A stretch of DNA of 58,047 nt from positions 1 through 58,047 of the forward strand of contig CAJEXL010000013.1 in NCBI GenBank assembly GCA_903994365.1, written 5' to 3'. The notes below the pieces were generated by a model. That model saw nothing but the letters and a program-made list of their open reading frames with translations, had not been told where the DNA came from and ran no database searches. Positions within the stretch are counted from its first letter, which is position 1. Every line of letters begins with the position of its first letter. The position numbers and the translations under genes are program-made. This stretch comes from an uncultured Chlorobiaceae bacterium (GTDB lineage Bacteria; Bacteroidota; Chlorobiia; Chlorobiales; Chlorobiaceae). Below, piece by piece: positions 1-8,940 of this stretch.

Positions 1-302
1 TCATAAAGGAGTTCAAAAAGAAGCGGAAAGGGAATTGCCTGATCAATAGAGCGCAGCACATCGTTTTTAAGGTCACCTTGTTTCAGGGTAATGGTGAAAA
101 TCTCTATTTCCGGCACGGACGACGTCTGGCGCAAGTTGACTGTTTCGGGTGCAAGCTTGTACTGCCAGACAATCTGGTCAACCTGCCCAACAAAGAGTTC
201 TTTCAAGGCTTTGCTTGGAGAGACATGCTCATAGATTTTGCTCTTCGGTACTATCCGGACGAAGGAAGCACTCGTTGGAAAGCTGAAGAGTGAATGGCTC
301 AC
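1..302 (-). CDS. DUF4391 domain protein, 3' end beyond window
   Basis: Minus-strand frame open from GTG at 302 to the window edge (about 100 codons seen). The reading gives MSHSLFSFPTSASF then KSKIYEHV, KALKELFVGQVDQIVWQYKL, EIEIFTITL and SIDQAIPFPLLFELLY. This pattern (K-x-Y near the start, FV-x-QV-x-x-I-x-W, LR-x-ID-x-x-IP) is that of DUF4391 proteins, about 200 residues long and often found beside helicase/methylase restriction-type genes. The GTG overlaps the TGA of the upstream four-helix-bundle gene (GTGA), so the two are probably co-translated. Biochemical function is unknown. Family call is from memory of the motif; the missing C-terminus cannot be judged. Confidence 0.72.
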   Translation of the reverse strand, partial: MSHSLFSFPTSASFVRIVPKSKIYEHVSPSKALKELFVGQVDQIVWQYKLAPETVNLRQTSSVPEIEIFTITLKQGDLKNDVLRSIDQAIPFPLLFELLY

Positions 303-670
303 TGCTCATTTGATCTCTTCTTTCTTGCATTTTTGACAATGCTTGTCAGAATGGCCACCAGTTGATTCGACTCATCTACAAGCTCTCCGAGTTTTGGTGC
401 AGCAACCAAATCCGTTGCAATCAAAAGCCGCAGCCAATAATGAGTTTCGCGGGCTTCCTTGCAGGCGATATACATTTTAGCGATAAAATCAGCCTTGCTT
501 TGGCCTCCATGCGCTTCTTCAACATTTGCACCTATTGATGTTCCAGAACGCAAAAGCTGATTTGCCAATGTTCGTGCTACACCCGGCGAAGCATCCAATG
601 TTTGGCATAACCGCACAATACGAATTGAAAATTGAAATGTTCGCTCTTTAATCTCTTGAGGTTGTGTCAT
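299..670 (-). CDS. Four-helix-bundle protein (23S rRNA intervening-sequence family)
   Basis: 123 residues, the usual length of this family. The diagnostic core is present: LANQLLRSGTSIGANVEEA, then SKADFIAKMYIACKEARET and YWLRLL. The fold is a small four-helix bundle first described in proteins encoded by insertions in 23S rRNA; free-standing copies occur widely beside restriction-type and mobile loci and have no proven role. ATG at 670 is preceded by a purine-rich AAGGGGGAAAGATGAG stretch. The gene overlaps the DUF4391 start by 4 bases and lies 53 bases after the truncated helicase fragment, so it may have arrived with, or marks, the event that destroyed that helicase. Confidence 0.85.
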   Translation of the reverse strand: MTQPQEIKERTFQFSIRIVRLCQTLDASPGVARTLANQLLRSGTSIGANVEEAHGGQSKADFIAKMYIACKEARETHYWLRLLIATDLVAAPKLGELVDESNQLVAILTSIVKNARKKRSNEQ

Positions 671-684
671 CTCATCTTTCCCCC

Positions 685-716
685 TTCACTTTTCACTTTT
701 CAAAATTCACTTTTCA
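685..716. repeat. Short direct repeats TTCACTTTTCA
   Basis: Three copies of TTCACTTTTCA begin at 685, 692 and 706 (on the minus strand, TGAAAAGTGAA). They lie between the four-helix-bundle gene and the truncated helicase fragment. No function is apparent; they may be the scar of the rearrangement. Confidence 0.5.
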
Positions 717-723
717 ATAATTA

Positions 724-870
724 CTAAAAATGCGATAAGCTCTCCCGCTTCAACGCTTCGTAAGCATAGATCGAAAAGCAGGAAGCTGCAATTTTGAGCT
801 TGTCTTTGGGGCGAATTGAAGCTTTCAGATCGTCGCCGAGCAGGGTGTTGATGTTGTCGATGATTTTCAT
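724..870 (-). pseudogene. N-terminal remnant of a SNF2/PLD-type helicase
   Basis: ATG at 870 has a good ribosome site (GAGGAG, 4 bases before ATG) and opens a 48-codon frame. It begins MKIIDNINTLLGDDLK and continues KLKIAASCFSIYAYEALKRE, which matches the first residues of large helicases with a phospholipase-D-like N-terminal domain (around 1000 residues in the family) that sit in restriction-type loci with DUF4391 proteins. The frame ends in TAG five codons after the recognisable part, and no helicase motifs follow. I read this as the stump left by a deletion or replacement rather than a real small gene. The family name is inferred from a short stretch. Confidence 0.6.
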
Positions 871-997
871 GCAGCTCCTCTGATGTGACCTACAGTTTTT
901 GTCAAGATATTCTGCCGACTCCTGATGATAGTTCAATGGGAGGTTCAAGCCAGGCGAACGCATGCCTCTTCACAAAAGGGAAGCGGTTATCAGATTA

Positions 998-2779
998 TCA
1001 CCCGTTCACCCTCGCCCTCCTCAACACAACACTGAACACCGACCCACGGTTGAGGCGTGAGCGAACCTCGACGTCGCCTTTATGGGCAAGGACAATATGC
1101 TTGACAATCGAGAGCCCGAGTCCGGTTCCGCCGTTCTGGCGCGATCGCGCCTTGTCCACTCTGTAAAAACGCTCAAAGATACGGTTGAGTTCCTGCTTGG
1201 CTATGCCAATCCCGTTATCTTCAACCTCCAGCCGAACATCATCGCCACTTCTGAACGCTGTAATTCTGATTCTGCCATTGCGGTCGTCCACATATTTGAT
1301 GGCGTTGTCGAGGAGGTTTCGGATAACAATGTCGAGATAGCGTGCATCGGCATAGACAGATGGAAGATCTTCGGCTATAGTGATATCAAGCTTGATCTGT
1401 TTTTTCTCAAGAGAGGGTTTCAGCAGATCAACTGATTTCATTAGCACATTTTTGAGGTCAAGAGTGGCGAAATGGTACTCAATGTACCCCGATTCAATTT
1501 TGGAGAGGTCCAATACGTCGTTGACGAGAGCCGTGAGCTGTTCGCTGGCCTGCAAGATAATATTCAGGAAGCGTGTGGCATGTTTCGGATCGTCCATAGC
1601 ACCTTCGAGCAGGGTTTCTGTATACCCGCTGATGACTGTCAGCGGAGTACGGAGTTCGTGGGACACACTTGAAACAAAATCACGCCGTATTTTTTCAAGG
1701 TTGCGGAGCTTTGTGATATCATTCAAGACAAAAACACTCCCTTCGAATCGGTTCTCTTTGATGAGCGGCATGGAGCTGATCTGTACGATGCGCTCACCTT
1801 TTGTGGTCATGAGCGACATCTCCTCTTTACGTAAGGTAATTTTTGTTGAGTGAACCTTGACAAACAACTCCTGAAGCTTGTTATCCGAAAGGTGCCTGAT
1901 TGGGCGTGATTTGAACATGGCACCATCAATCCGAAACATTCTTGATGCTGCGGGGTTCACAAGGATAATATTGCCGGAAGCGTCCGTGACAATAATGGCT
2001 TCACGAATACCAGAAAAAACAGCCTGATACCACTCCTCACTGCGCTGCATGGTTGTTATTTTACCTGCCATACCAGTGATGGCCTGCGCAAGCGTTCCAA
2101 CCTCATCGTGACGGTGGAGAAGAGAGGGTGCAACAAAAAAATCGCCATCGTTTTTCTCTTTTATTGTTGCGGCAAGCTTGCTGAGTGGACGAACAAGAAG
2201 ATAGCTTGCAAGAAAACCTGCGGTAATTGAAAACATGAGAGCAAGCAAAAGGGTCTGTGCAATCTCTTTCTGCACCGTACCCTCAAATAATTGTATATCA
2301 TAGATTGGTTTACTGAATCGAAGGATTGCGCAGGGTTGAGGTAATCCTGCGGGTATTGCCATATAGAGTGAATACTCCTGCACCGTGTCGCTGAACCGGA
2401 TATTTTCTCCATATCCCATTTCAAGCGCATCTTTTACCTCAGCTCTTTGACGGTGATTTTCAACTGAGGAAAGCCGCTCCTGTGGAACAGAAGAGTCAGA
2501 GAGCACCCTGCCGTCAAGATCAATCAGGGTCACCCGAAGAGCAAGTGTGCGTCCAATCTGTTTTATCCATGCATTGGTATGAGCAGAATTTTTCCATCCC
2601 TCTGGCTGTTGTTGAAGTATCTGCCTGTTGAGCAGAAGATCACGGTAAAGCTCTGTTTTTGTTGCTGTTGAAACTATTTCTGTGAATTTTTTACTGATTG
2701 CGAAATAGCTGATCAGCAGTGCAAAAAACATGACCGATCCGGTAACGATGCCGAGCCTGAACGAGAGTTTAACCAGCAT
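998..2779 (-). CDS. PhoR-like membrane sensor histidine kinase
   Basis: About 593 residues. One TM segment near residues 8-28, a periplasmic sensor region to about 165, a second TM around 178-200, then HAMP, a PAS domain (about 250-360), HisKA with [12 protein letters not shown], and HATPase with N box [11 protein letters not shown]1 DNGIGI and G2 [13 protein letters not shown]. All catalytic motifs look intact. The architecture matches PhoR-type phosphate sensors. I prefer ATG at 2779, which has GAGAG just upstream and overlaps the ParA-like gene by 11 bases; the longer frame from 2800 has no ribosome site. No response regulator is adjacent, so its partner must lie elsewhere. The position beside CHAD and pst/phoU genes supports phosphate signalling, but this is inference. 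Confidence 0.88.
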   Translation of the reverse strand: MLVKLSFRLGIVTGSVMFFALLISYFAISKKFTEIVSTATKTELYRDLLLNRQILQQQPEGWKNSAHTNAWIKQIGRTLALRVTLIDLDGRVLSDSSVPQERLSSVENHRQRAEVKDALEMGYGENIRFSDTVQEYSLYMAIPAGLPQPCAILRFSKPIYDIQLFEGTVQKEIAQTLLLALMFSITAGFLASYLLVRPLSKLAATIKEKNDGDFFVAPSLLHRHDEVGTLAQAITGMAGKITTMQRSEEWYQAVFSGIREAIIVTDASGNIILVNPAASRMFRIDGAMFKSRPIRHLSDNKLQELFVKVHSTKITLRKEEMSLMTTKGERIVQISSMPLIKENRFEGSVFVLNDITKLRNLEKIRRDFVSSVSHELRTPLTVISGYTETLLEGAMDDPKHATRFLNIILQASEQLTALVNDVLDLSKIESGYIEYHFATLDLKNVLMKSVDLLKPSLEKKQIKLDITIAEDLPSVYADARYLDIVIRNLLDNAIKYVDDRNGRIRITAFRSGDDVRLEVEDNGIGIAKQELNRIFERFYRVDKARSRQNGGTGLGLSIVKHIVLAHKGDVEVRSRLNRGSVFSVVLRRARVNG

Positions 2780-3534
2780 GACTCTCATCAGGAAGTTCAA
2801 GGAGCCTTTTTACCTCCTCCCAGAGGTTGCGATAGGCTTTTGATGCAGGGGAGTTTGGCAGAACGGCATTGAGTGGCGAACGGTAGATACCCATCTTTTC
2901 AACTTCAGAGTTGTAGGGAATCGTTTGGGAGAGAAAGCCGGGAGTATTGCTGAATTCGGTGAGAATGTCGCGATGCAGCTTTTTCTGTTTTTCCACCATG
3001 GAAAAAAATGGGTGGATTTTTGAACTATCGAGTTTATTGGCTTCAAAAAACTCCTTCAACTGAGTGAAGGTGCGCATTGACAAGGTTGTGGGAATCAATG
3101 GTACCAGAATAAGATCGGAGGCAGCAAAAACACTTTCAGAGAGCAGTGTCAGGTTTGGTGGACAGTCAAGAAAGATAAAGCGATAGTCATCGCTCAGCTC
3201 TTCAAGGTTTTTCTTCAGTTTTTTTTTGAGGCTTTTTCTCTTCAGCAAGTTCTATATCAAGATTTCTGTATGAAAAATCGGAGGGAAGCATATCAAGGTT
3301 GGGATAATCTGTTGCCTTAATATTGCGATATATCTTTTTGTTTCCCTTGAGAAATTTGTCGCTGTTGAACTTTTTGGATGCGGTAATTCTAAAATAGTAA
3401 GAGCTTGCTCCCTGTGGATCAAGGTCGCAGATCAGGGCCGGTGGCGAGAGCAGGGAAGAGAGATAGGAGAGGTTGACCGCCGCCGCAGTCTTGCCGACAC
3501 CACCCTTGATGCTGTAAAGCGCTATTGTTTTCAT
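2769..3534 (-). pseudogene. ParA/MinD-like ATPase, out of frame at an A9 run
   Basis: The first frame (3534 to 3202) starts [19 protein letters not shown], a deviant Walker A box, with [10 protein letters not shown] (switch I region). The second (to 2769) continues [20 protein letters not shown] (Walker B type), [13 protein letters not shown] and a C-terminal helix. They are joined at nine A residues (T run at 3219-3227): reading eight A instead of nine gives one continuous ParA of about 254 residues. So this is a frameshifted gene, a sequencing overcall, or a slippage site. ParA-type ATPases bind DNA non-specifically and position plasmids, chromosomes or protein cargo. It overlaps the CHAD gene by 4 bases (ATGA) and the kinase by 11. 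No ParB is nearby. Confidence 0.85.
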
Positions 3535-5093
3535 GTCTGGGTATCTGTTAAAAGATCGTGAAAGAGTTGGCTTGTCTCTTCATGGTCAAATGAACTGAAG
3601 GTTTTATGAAACTTGAGGCGAGCTGCTTCCTGTTTCTGAAAAAGGGTTGTCATCAGTCCACCCATTGATGCTGCAAGTAACTTCTCTTCAGCCATTGTTG
3701 CAAGTTGTTCATGAAGAAAGCGAAGTTGAACGGCAAAATCAACAAAGTCACCAAGATTGTCCTGCAACTCTTTCAGTTGCTGGATCACCAGAGTGATAGT
3801 TTCGGACGGAAAAATTGAGGAAAAAAATTCCAGCAGATAACGGAGTTTTTTGCAATCAATACGGAGAGCATGCAGCTCCTCATCAGTTGTCGCTTTGCTG
3901 ATCTGACGACCATGGAGAATTACTTTTTTCCAACTCTTTTTGATACTCTCAACAGCAACCTCTTTTGTTGAACGGGAGGCATTTGGTGCTTGTTCCACCT
4001 CAGGAAGTGCTTCCTGATTGATGAATACCTCCCACTCTTTCAGAGATGATTGATAGTCGCTGGACGACAGATAATGGCAAAATTGTTTGTGCAGTGGTTT
4101 GCGTGAGGCTTCAATATTTCTGAAAAAGGGATTCAGTGATGGCTGTAGAAACGGAGGCAGATAGTTGAAATAGCTCTCCTTCCTGAGCAAATAGACATCC
4201 TGGTCGCGTAATTCGTTTGTCCGTTTGCCGAGTTCTTTGAAGAGAGTGAGGAAATGGATGGTGTTCCTTTTATCAAAAACACCCTTGAGCTGCTTCATCA
4301 CCGAACGTGTGCGGCGTATGGCTACCCGATAATCGTGCAGAAACTCGGAATCAATATCTTTTTTTATACCCCCTTCATTCAGTTGCATGACTGAACAGGT
4401 GAATTGCAAAAGTTGCCTGGCGCTTTCGTGAATGGGTGCATCAGGATTGAGTGTGAGCATGATTTTTGCCGAATAGCCCTGAACGCGATGTTCGGCTTTA
4501 CGCATGATCAACAGAAATTGTGCCCTGAAATCAAGAACCGTGGCTACTTCATCAAGGGTGGATAACGCTTCGGTAATAAGGGCCGTCTCCTCCTCATATC
4601 CCCGGAGAGGCGAGAGAGCAAAGAGATGGAGGAATGCTCCCTGGCTCTTTTTCTCAGACAAACATAATGACTCTGAGGTCAGGGTCGCAATAGTTTTTCT
4701 GTTATCGTCAAGAATACGGTAGAAACAACTGATCGTATCCAGCGTACAAAGTCTTGAGAATGCCCTGATATTGCTGCAAGTAGAGAGCTTCTCTCTTACT
4801 GCTGACCGGGGAAGAGCATCGAAAAAAAAGGAGGAGGAGTTATTGGAAAATGGTACCGAGGTTATTTGCTGGCCAGTATTGAGGTCGATGAGAAAAAGAG
4901 TTTTCTGTTTTTTAACGATCACCAATCTCTTTCCGAAAGCTTGCCACTCAAAGGTGTCATAAAACTCTCTTCGCTCTGTCGATGAGGAAACCACTTCAAG
5001 TTTGAAGCCGGTGAGAACTATTCTTTCAGTGAGCGCTTCCAATGAAACGGTATGGTTCAATCTGAAAGAGAGTGTTTTGGGGTTCGCAAGCAT
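3531..5093 (-). CDS. CYTH-like plus CHAD domain protein (polyphosphate-associated)
   Basis: 520 residues. The C-terminal part (about 215-505) carries CHAD hallmarks: [19 protein letters not shown] and, later, [18 protein letters not shown], basic helices with conserved His. CHAD domains bind inorganic polyphosphate and several localise to polyphosphate granules. The N-terminal 170 residues are a divergent CYTH/triphosphate-tunnel domain ([18 protein letters not shown] resembles the YFDT-LxLR pattern), the usual partner of CHAD. ATG at 5093 is the first start. Its stop overlaps the ParA-like start (ATGA), so the two are probably translationally coupled. With a PhoR-like kinase downstream and pst/phoU 1.3 kb away, a phosphate or polyphosphate role is likely. 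Whether the CYTH domain is catalytic is unclear. Confidence 0.88.
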   Translation of the reverse strand: MLANPKTLSFRLNHTVSLEALTERIVLTGFKLEVVSSSTERREFYDTFEWQAFGKRLVIVKKQKTLFLIDLNTGQQITSVPFSNNSSSFFFDALPRSAVREKLSTCSNIRAFSRLCTLDTISCFYRILDDNRKTIATLTSESLCLSEKKSQGAFLHLFALSPLRGYEEETALITEALSTLDEVATVLDFRAQFLLIMRKAEHRVQGYSAKIMLTLNPDAPIHESARQLLQFTCSVMQLNEGGIKKDIDSEFLHDYRVAIRRTRSVMKQLKGVFDKRNTIHFLTLFKELGKRTNELRDQDVYLLRKESYFNYLPPFLQPSLNPFFRNIEASRKPLHKQFCHYLSSSDYQSSLKEWEVFINQEALPEVEQAPNASRSTKEVAVESIKKSWKKVILHGRQISKATTDEELHALRIDCKKLRYLLEFFSSIFPSETITLVIQQLKELQDNLGDFVDFAVQLRFLHEQLATMAEEKLLAASMGGLMTTLFQKQEAARLKFHKTFSSFDHEETSQLFHDLLTDTQT

Positions 5094-5105
5094 CTTTTGC
5101 CAGTT

Positions 5106-5768
5106 TCAGGTTGACTTATTCAACATGTTGATAATGTCGTCAGGGTGACGAACGAGGGCTTTGGCTCCATATTCAAGAAGCTCATTTTCGGGTCGAAATC
5201 CCCAGAGGACACCGAGGGGAAACATTCCGGCTCTTGTGGCTGTCAGCATATCTATGCCACTGTCTCCAACATAAAGAATTGATGCAGGCTCTTCTCCAAG
5301 CATGCGTGCAACGAGAAGAGCGCCTGCAGGATCGGGTTTATGAGCTATTCCGCTGTGGTGGCCCATGACGACATCGAAAGTCCACTCCTTGAGCAGCTCT
5401 TCTGCACAGAGGCGGGTGAAGTGATCGGCTTTGTTTGAGAGAATAGCCATTTTCAACCCTTGCCTGGTAATCTTGTCAAGCATCATTCTGATGCCAGGAT
5501 AGGGGCGTGAATGGACATTCCAGTTCTCTGCGTAATGTGCCAAAAATTCTGGAAGCAGACGATTGACCGTTTCCGGAGTGCCAACTCCTTCAGGAAGCGC
5601 TTTCCGTATCAGTTCACTCATACCCTTCCCCACAAGAAACCGACACTCATTGATTGTATGCTGCGGATAATTATGCTGCTCAAGTACGGAGTTAAGTGTC
5701 TTGAGAAGATCCTGCAGTGTATCAAGTAAGGTACCGTCAAGGTCAAATATAAGAGCTTTGAAGGTCAT
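5106..5768 (-). CDS. HAD-family hydrolase, phosphoglycolate phosphatase-like
   Basis: 220 residues from ATG at 5768, which puts motif I (FDLDGTLLDT) near the N-terminus as usual; a longer frame from 5837 would add residues encoded by the terminator hairpin and is unlikely. Motif II is in AILSNKADH, the motif III Lys in HKPDPAG and motif IV in YVGDSGIDM. The alpha-helical cap between motifs I and II has the length of Gph-type enzymes. The likely reaction is hydrolysis of 2-phosphoglycolate or another small phosphate monoester in the cytoplasm; HAD specificity cannot be read from sequence. It lies 12 bases upstream of the CHAD gene on the same strand, so it may head that transcript. Confidence 0.85.
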   Translation of the reverse strand: MTFKALIFDLDGTLLDTLQDLLKTLNSVLEQHNYPQHTINECRFLVGKGMSELIRKALPEGVGTPETVNRLLPEFLAHYAENWNVHSRPYPGIRMMLDKITRQGLKMAILSNKADHFTRLCAEELLKEWTFDVVMGHHSGIAHKPDPAGALLVARMLGEEPASILYVGDSGIDMLTATRAGMFPLGVLWGFRPENELLEYGAKALVRHPDDIINMLNKST

Positions 5769-5812
5769 AAGATAGATTGATTGAGCAAATTCCTTGATGC
5801 AACGGGCGCAAA

Positions 5813-5849
5813 AAAAAGCACCCTGCGCCGAAGGCATAGGGTGCTTTTT
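5813..5849 (-). terminator. Rho-independent terminator after csm gene
   Basis: Stem AAAAAGCACCCT / AGGGTGCTTTTT (12 bp) with a small inner GCC-GAA-GGC stem in the loop and A/T runs on both sides. It follows the chlorosome gene stop by about 18 bases on the minus strand, and separates that gene from the HAD-CHAD-ParA-kinase set. Confidence 0.85.
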
Positions 5850-5867
5850 GAGATCAACGATGGAGGC

Positions 5868-6092
5868 TTACTTTTTAGGTGCGATGGCTGATGCGGCACT
5901 CTGGAACACCTGTCCAACAGTGTTCGATGCACTTCCAACAAGGTCAATTGCTGTCTTTGCAAGAGGCTCAGCAACCTGAGCAACAGCTTTGACACCGCTG
6001 GTCAAAAGCTCTACCTGCTGCTGGGCAAGCTTGCTTGCCGTATCCAGAAAGGCACCTACTGCCGAGGAGAAATCGTTTGTTTCGTTTGCCAT
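5868..6092 (-). CDS. Chlorosome envelope protein, CsmB/CsmF family
   Basis: 74 residues, the exact size class of CsmB/CsmF. The protein is small, hydrophobic and Ala/Val-rich, with a segment QQVELLTSGVKAVAQVAEP, a KTAIDLVGSASNTVGQVFQ stretch and the C-terminus SAASAIAPKK, all typical of the family. These proteins sit in the glycolipid monolayer around the chlorosome, the light-harvesting body of green bacteria; they help shape the envelope and do not bind the bulk pigment. Monocistronic: preceded by an AT-rich leader of about 300 bases shared with pstC and followed by a strong terminator. B versus F cannot be decided by eye. This is the best taxonomic marker in the window. Confidence 0.82.
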   Translation of the reverse strand: MANETNDFSSAVGAFLDTASKLAQQQVELLTSGVKAVAQVAEPLAKTAIDLVGSASNTVGQVFQSAASAIAPKK

Positions 6093-6392
6093 GGATGTAT
6101 TATTTTAGGGTGATTGAAAAAATTTTAGCGCGTCAAAATTTGTCCCTGCGTTCCACTTTAATTCTTGCCGACTATTTTTATGAGAAATTTAATAAAATAA
6201 AGTTATAGAAACCAACAGAAATTCTAAGTTAGAGCTGATTCATCATTCTGTTTTCACTAAATGTTTCACACTTGTAACAGAAGTGCCATTGCATTCCATG
6301 ATGAAAGCTTATAGATTGCGCTTAGATATAAAAATAACAGAAGCTGAAATGTTGGTAATTGGTAATTGTCAGTAAAGAAATCAATCAAGATT
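6093..6392. other. Divergent intergenic region between csm gene and pstC
   Basis: 300 bases, strongly AT-rich, must hold the promoters of both the csm gene (minus) and the pst operon (plus). On the minus strand a TTGACG at about 6130 could be a -35 element, but no well-spaced -10 follows. No clear Pho-box-like tandem repeat was seen. No gene is supported here. Confidence 0.4.
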
Positions 6393-7556
6393 ATGGCTGG
6401 AGAGAGGGTCAAAGAGAGCAACCGCTCTAATGCTTTTGTGGTCAGCGCCCGGAAACGTGCCATGCAGAAGCTTGCGAAAATAGCAGGCGAGTCTATACTC
6501 TTTTCCGTTGCTGCGTTTGTTGCCGTCATTGTACTTTTTATCTTTTTTTTCGTTGCACGTGATGCTGTGCCCTTTTTCCAAATCCGTGGGTTCAGTGAGT
6601 TTTTCACCAGCTCAAACTGGTATCCGGCTGATGAACCCGGTGAGTTCGGTGCGCTTGCCATTATATATGGGAGTCTTATGGTAACGCTGGGCTCCGCGAT
6701 GATTGCGGTACCAATGGGTGTTGCCGCAGCAATATGCCTGAGTGATATTCTTCCATTTTCAGTAAGGCAGTATGCCAAACCTGTCATTGAAATGCTTGCC
6801 GCTATTCCTTCAGTCGCATTCGGCTTTTTTGCACTTGTGGTTTTAGCTCCTCTCATGCAGAACAGCGGTGGTCCCATGCTTATGTGGGCCTGGTGGATTC
6901 TTGTTTCGCCATTTTTGCTTCTTGCGGTGATTGTTGGCTCTGACCTTCTAACCTCATCAATCAAGGAGGAGAAGCGTCGTCAGAAATCCTATGTGCTTTT
7001 GCTGATTCTTTTTAGCCTGATCGCTGTTGTGCTTTTATTCAAGGTTGGTTCTGTTCTCAACGGAATCCAGATTCTTACAGGAACAAATGCTCTCAATGTC
7101 TCTATTATTCTTAGCTTTATGGCGCTTCCAACCATTGTCAGTGTCTCTGAAGATGCCCTTCAGGCTGTTGGCCGTGACATTCGTGAGGGAAGTTACGCAC
7201 TTGGAGCCACCAGAGCTGAAACAATTATCAAGACGATTCTGCCTGCGGCAAGCAGTGGTATTCTTGCTGCGGTAATTCTTGGTATTATGCGAGCTCTTGG
7301 TGAAACGATGGTGGTCTGGATGGCTTCGGGTAACTCTTCCCATATTCCTGAGCCATGGTTTAACTACCTCGAAGCTATCCGTACCCTGACCGCAACGATT
7401 GCTGGTGATATGGGAGAAGCTGACCAGGTTACGGGATCCGCCCGTTTTCATGTCCTGTTTGCTATGGGGCTTCTTCTTCTGATAATAAGTTTTATCAGTA
7501 ACTTTGTGAGTGAAAGAATTGTTGTTCGTCAGCGAAAAACCCTCTCTGGCCAGTAA
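6393..7556 (+). CDS. pstC: Phosphate ABC transporter permease PstC
   Basis: 387 residues from ATG at 6393; a TTG at 6366 in the same frame lacks a ribosome site. First TM near residues 34-58, then a conserved permease core with IEMLAAIPSVAFGF and the cytoplasmic EAA loop REGSYALGATRAETI, followed by ILGIMRALGETM, the PstC signature. It forms the inner-membrane channel with PstA for phosphate taken from a periplasmic binding protein. It is longer than most PstC proteins (about 300-320): an added segment with a KEEKRRQK linker and one extra hydrophobic stretch lies before the last core helices. pstA follows after 25 bases. No pstS precedes it, unlike the usual operon. Confidence 0.93.
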   Translation: MAGERVKESNRSNAFVVSARKRAMQKLAKIAGESILFSVAAFVAVIVLFIFFFVARDAVPFFQIRGFSEFFTSSNWYPADEPGEFGALAIIYGSLMVTLGSAMIAVPMGVAAAICLSDILPFSVRQYAKPVIEMLAAIPSVAFGFFALVVLAPLMQNSGGPMLMWAWWILVSPFLLLAVIVGSDLLTSSIKEEKRRQKSYVLLLILFSLIAVVLLFKVGSVLNGIQILTGTNALNVSIILSFMALPTIVSVSEDALQAVGRDIREGSYALGATRAETIIKTILPAASSGILAAVILGIMRALGETMVVWMASGNSSHIPEPWFNYLEAIRTLTATIAGDMGEADQVTGSARFHVLFAMGLLLLIISFISNFVSERIVVRQRKTLSGQ

Positions 7557-7581
7557 TGTTTTCTCTATTAAATTTTTTGTT

Positions 7582-8928
7582 ATGAATATCGGCACCAGAA
7601 AGATACTTGATCGTTCGTTTACCGCTGTTGGTATTGGCTCAATCATTGTTATGGCATTGGCCTTGATGGTTGTTGTTGTGCCAATAGTCTCGAATGGCAT
7701 CGGTGCAATATTTTTTACTGGTACCGTGGAACACAGGAAGATGTTACATGCTGAATTCAACAGGGGAGAGCGTCAGAATCTTGCCAGTGAGGTTGCTTCC
7801 TCTGAACGATATCGAACAAAAGTTTACGAGATGCTCAGCGCCTTTGATGCTGAACTTGAGACGATGGAACCTGAAAAAAAGGCGCAGTATGATTCAAAGT
7901 ATTCACAGGTAAAGACAGCCCTCCATGCTCTTCTCGGCCCACTTCCTGGTGACATGGTACCAATGCTGACAAGATTTAAATATGGTCAGACTCGATGGGA
8001 GAAGGCTGAGGAGAAGTTGCATGAGCTGCTCTATGAGTCAAAGTGGGATAACTCAAATCCCGACATTATGGGTAAAGAGTACTTTGTGAGTCGGGCTGTC
8101 GCTTTTGAGGGAACCTCTCTTGCAGCTCTTTTTCCGTACGTCAAAAATAATATTGAGAAGATGCTTCTCCCCGAGTTTACTGTCTATTGGGGATTTATTA
8201 CCGACAGTTCTGTTGATTCGCACTTTTTTGGGGGTATCTGGCCGGAAATTCAGGGTACCTTTTTCCTTGCCATGGGTGCTATGCTTTTTGCTTTCCCCCT
8301 CGGCGTTATTGCTGCGATCTATTTTACTGAATATGCCAAGCCGGGATTTTTGAATAGCATGCTCCGCAGTGCCAACAGTACTCTTGCCGGAGTACCAAGC
8401 ATTGTCTTTGGCATGTTTGGCCTGGCTTTTTTTATCAATACACTGAGGGTTTCTGAATCAAAAAGTGTGATTGCCGGTTCACTGACGCTGGCGATCATGA
8501 TTTTACCAACCATTATTCGTGCAGCCGAAGAGGCTATTCTTGCTGTTCCAAAAACATACAGAGAGGCTTCGCTCAGTCTTGGTTCCACCAAATGGAACAC
8601 TATCGCCACAGTGATTCTTCCGGCAGCGCTTCCGGGGATTCTGACTGGTGGGGTGATAAGTCTTGGCAGGGCAGCAGGCGAAACGGCTCCAATTATCTTT
8701 ACAGCAGCCGTCAGTGTTGGTTCGGCGATAGGGCTTGCTGATGTTTTTTCATCACCGACGCCAGCTCTCTCATGGAACATCTATAACCTTGCCAGTGAGC
8801 ATGAGGCGGCTGCACAGATTCGCCATGTCCAGTATGGCATGGTGCTCGCTCTGGTAACCATTGTGCTGCTACTGAACCTGTCAGCGATAGTTCTACGGGC
8901 TCGAATTTCAAAAAAATTAAAAGGCTAA
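7582..8928 (+). CDS. pstA: Phosphate ABC transporter permease PstA with large periplasmic insert
   Basis: 448 residues from ATG at 7582 (MNIGTRKILDRS); the frame extends back into pstC but earlier starts are implausible. The C-terminal 220 residues are classic PstA: STLAGVPSIVFGMFGLAFF, EEAILAVPKTYREASLSLG (EAA loop) and SLGRAAGETAPIIFTAA. Between TM1 (about 18-45) and TM2 (about 225-245) lies a roughly 180-residue charged, helical region, absent from the usual 280-300 residue PstA. It should face the periplasm and could contact the binding protein. pstB follows after 12 bases. Confidence 0.93.
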   Translation: MNIGTRKILDRSFTAVGIGSIIVMALALMVVVVPIVSNGIGAIFFTGTVEHRKMLHAEFNRGERQNLASEVASSERYRTKVYEMLSAFDAELETMEPEKKAQYDSKYSQVKTALHALLGPLPGDMVPMLTRFKYGQTRWEKAEEKLHELLYESKWDNSNPDIMGKEYFVSRAVAFEGTSLAALFPYVKNNIEKMLLPEFTVYWGFITDSSVDSHFFGGIWPEIQGTFFLAMGAMLFAFPLGVIAAIYFTEYAKPGFLNSMLRSANSTLAGVPSIVFGMFGLAFFINTLRVSESKSVIAGSLTLAIMILPTIIRAAEEAILAVPKTYREASLSLGSTKWNTIATVILPAALPGILTGGVISLGRAAGETAPIIFTAAVSVGSAIGLADVFSSPTPALSWNIYNLASEHEAAAQIRHVQYGMVLALVTIVLLLNLSAIVLRARISKKLKG

Positions 8929-8940
8929 TAATCAATTATC

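Noticed and set aside
78..293. 71-codon plus-strand frame at the left edge
   Set aside because: It is antisense to the DUF4391 gene, whose minus-strand reading matches a protein family; the plus-strand product matches nothing.
6093..6392. Pho box upstream of pstC
   Set aside because: No tandem 7-mers with an 11-base period in the leader; cannot be claimed.
6266..6964. 232-codon minus-strand frame
   Set aside because: Lies opposite pstC and has a shadow-like composition (Thr/Ser/Lys-rich, no motif).
7035..7760. 241-codon minus-strand frame
   Set aside because: Antisense to pstC and pstA; no recognisable domain.
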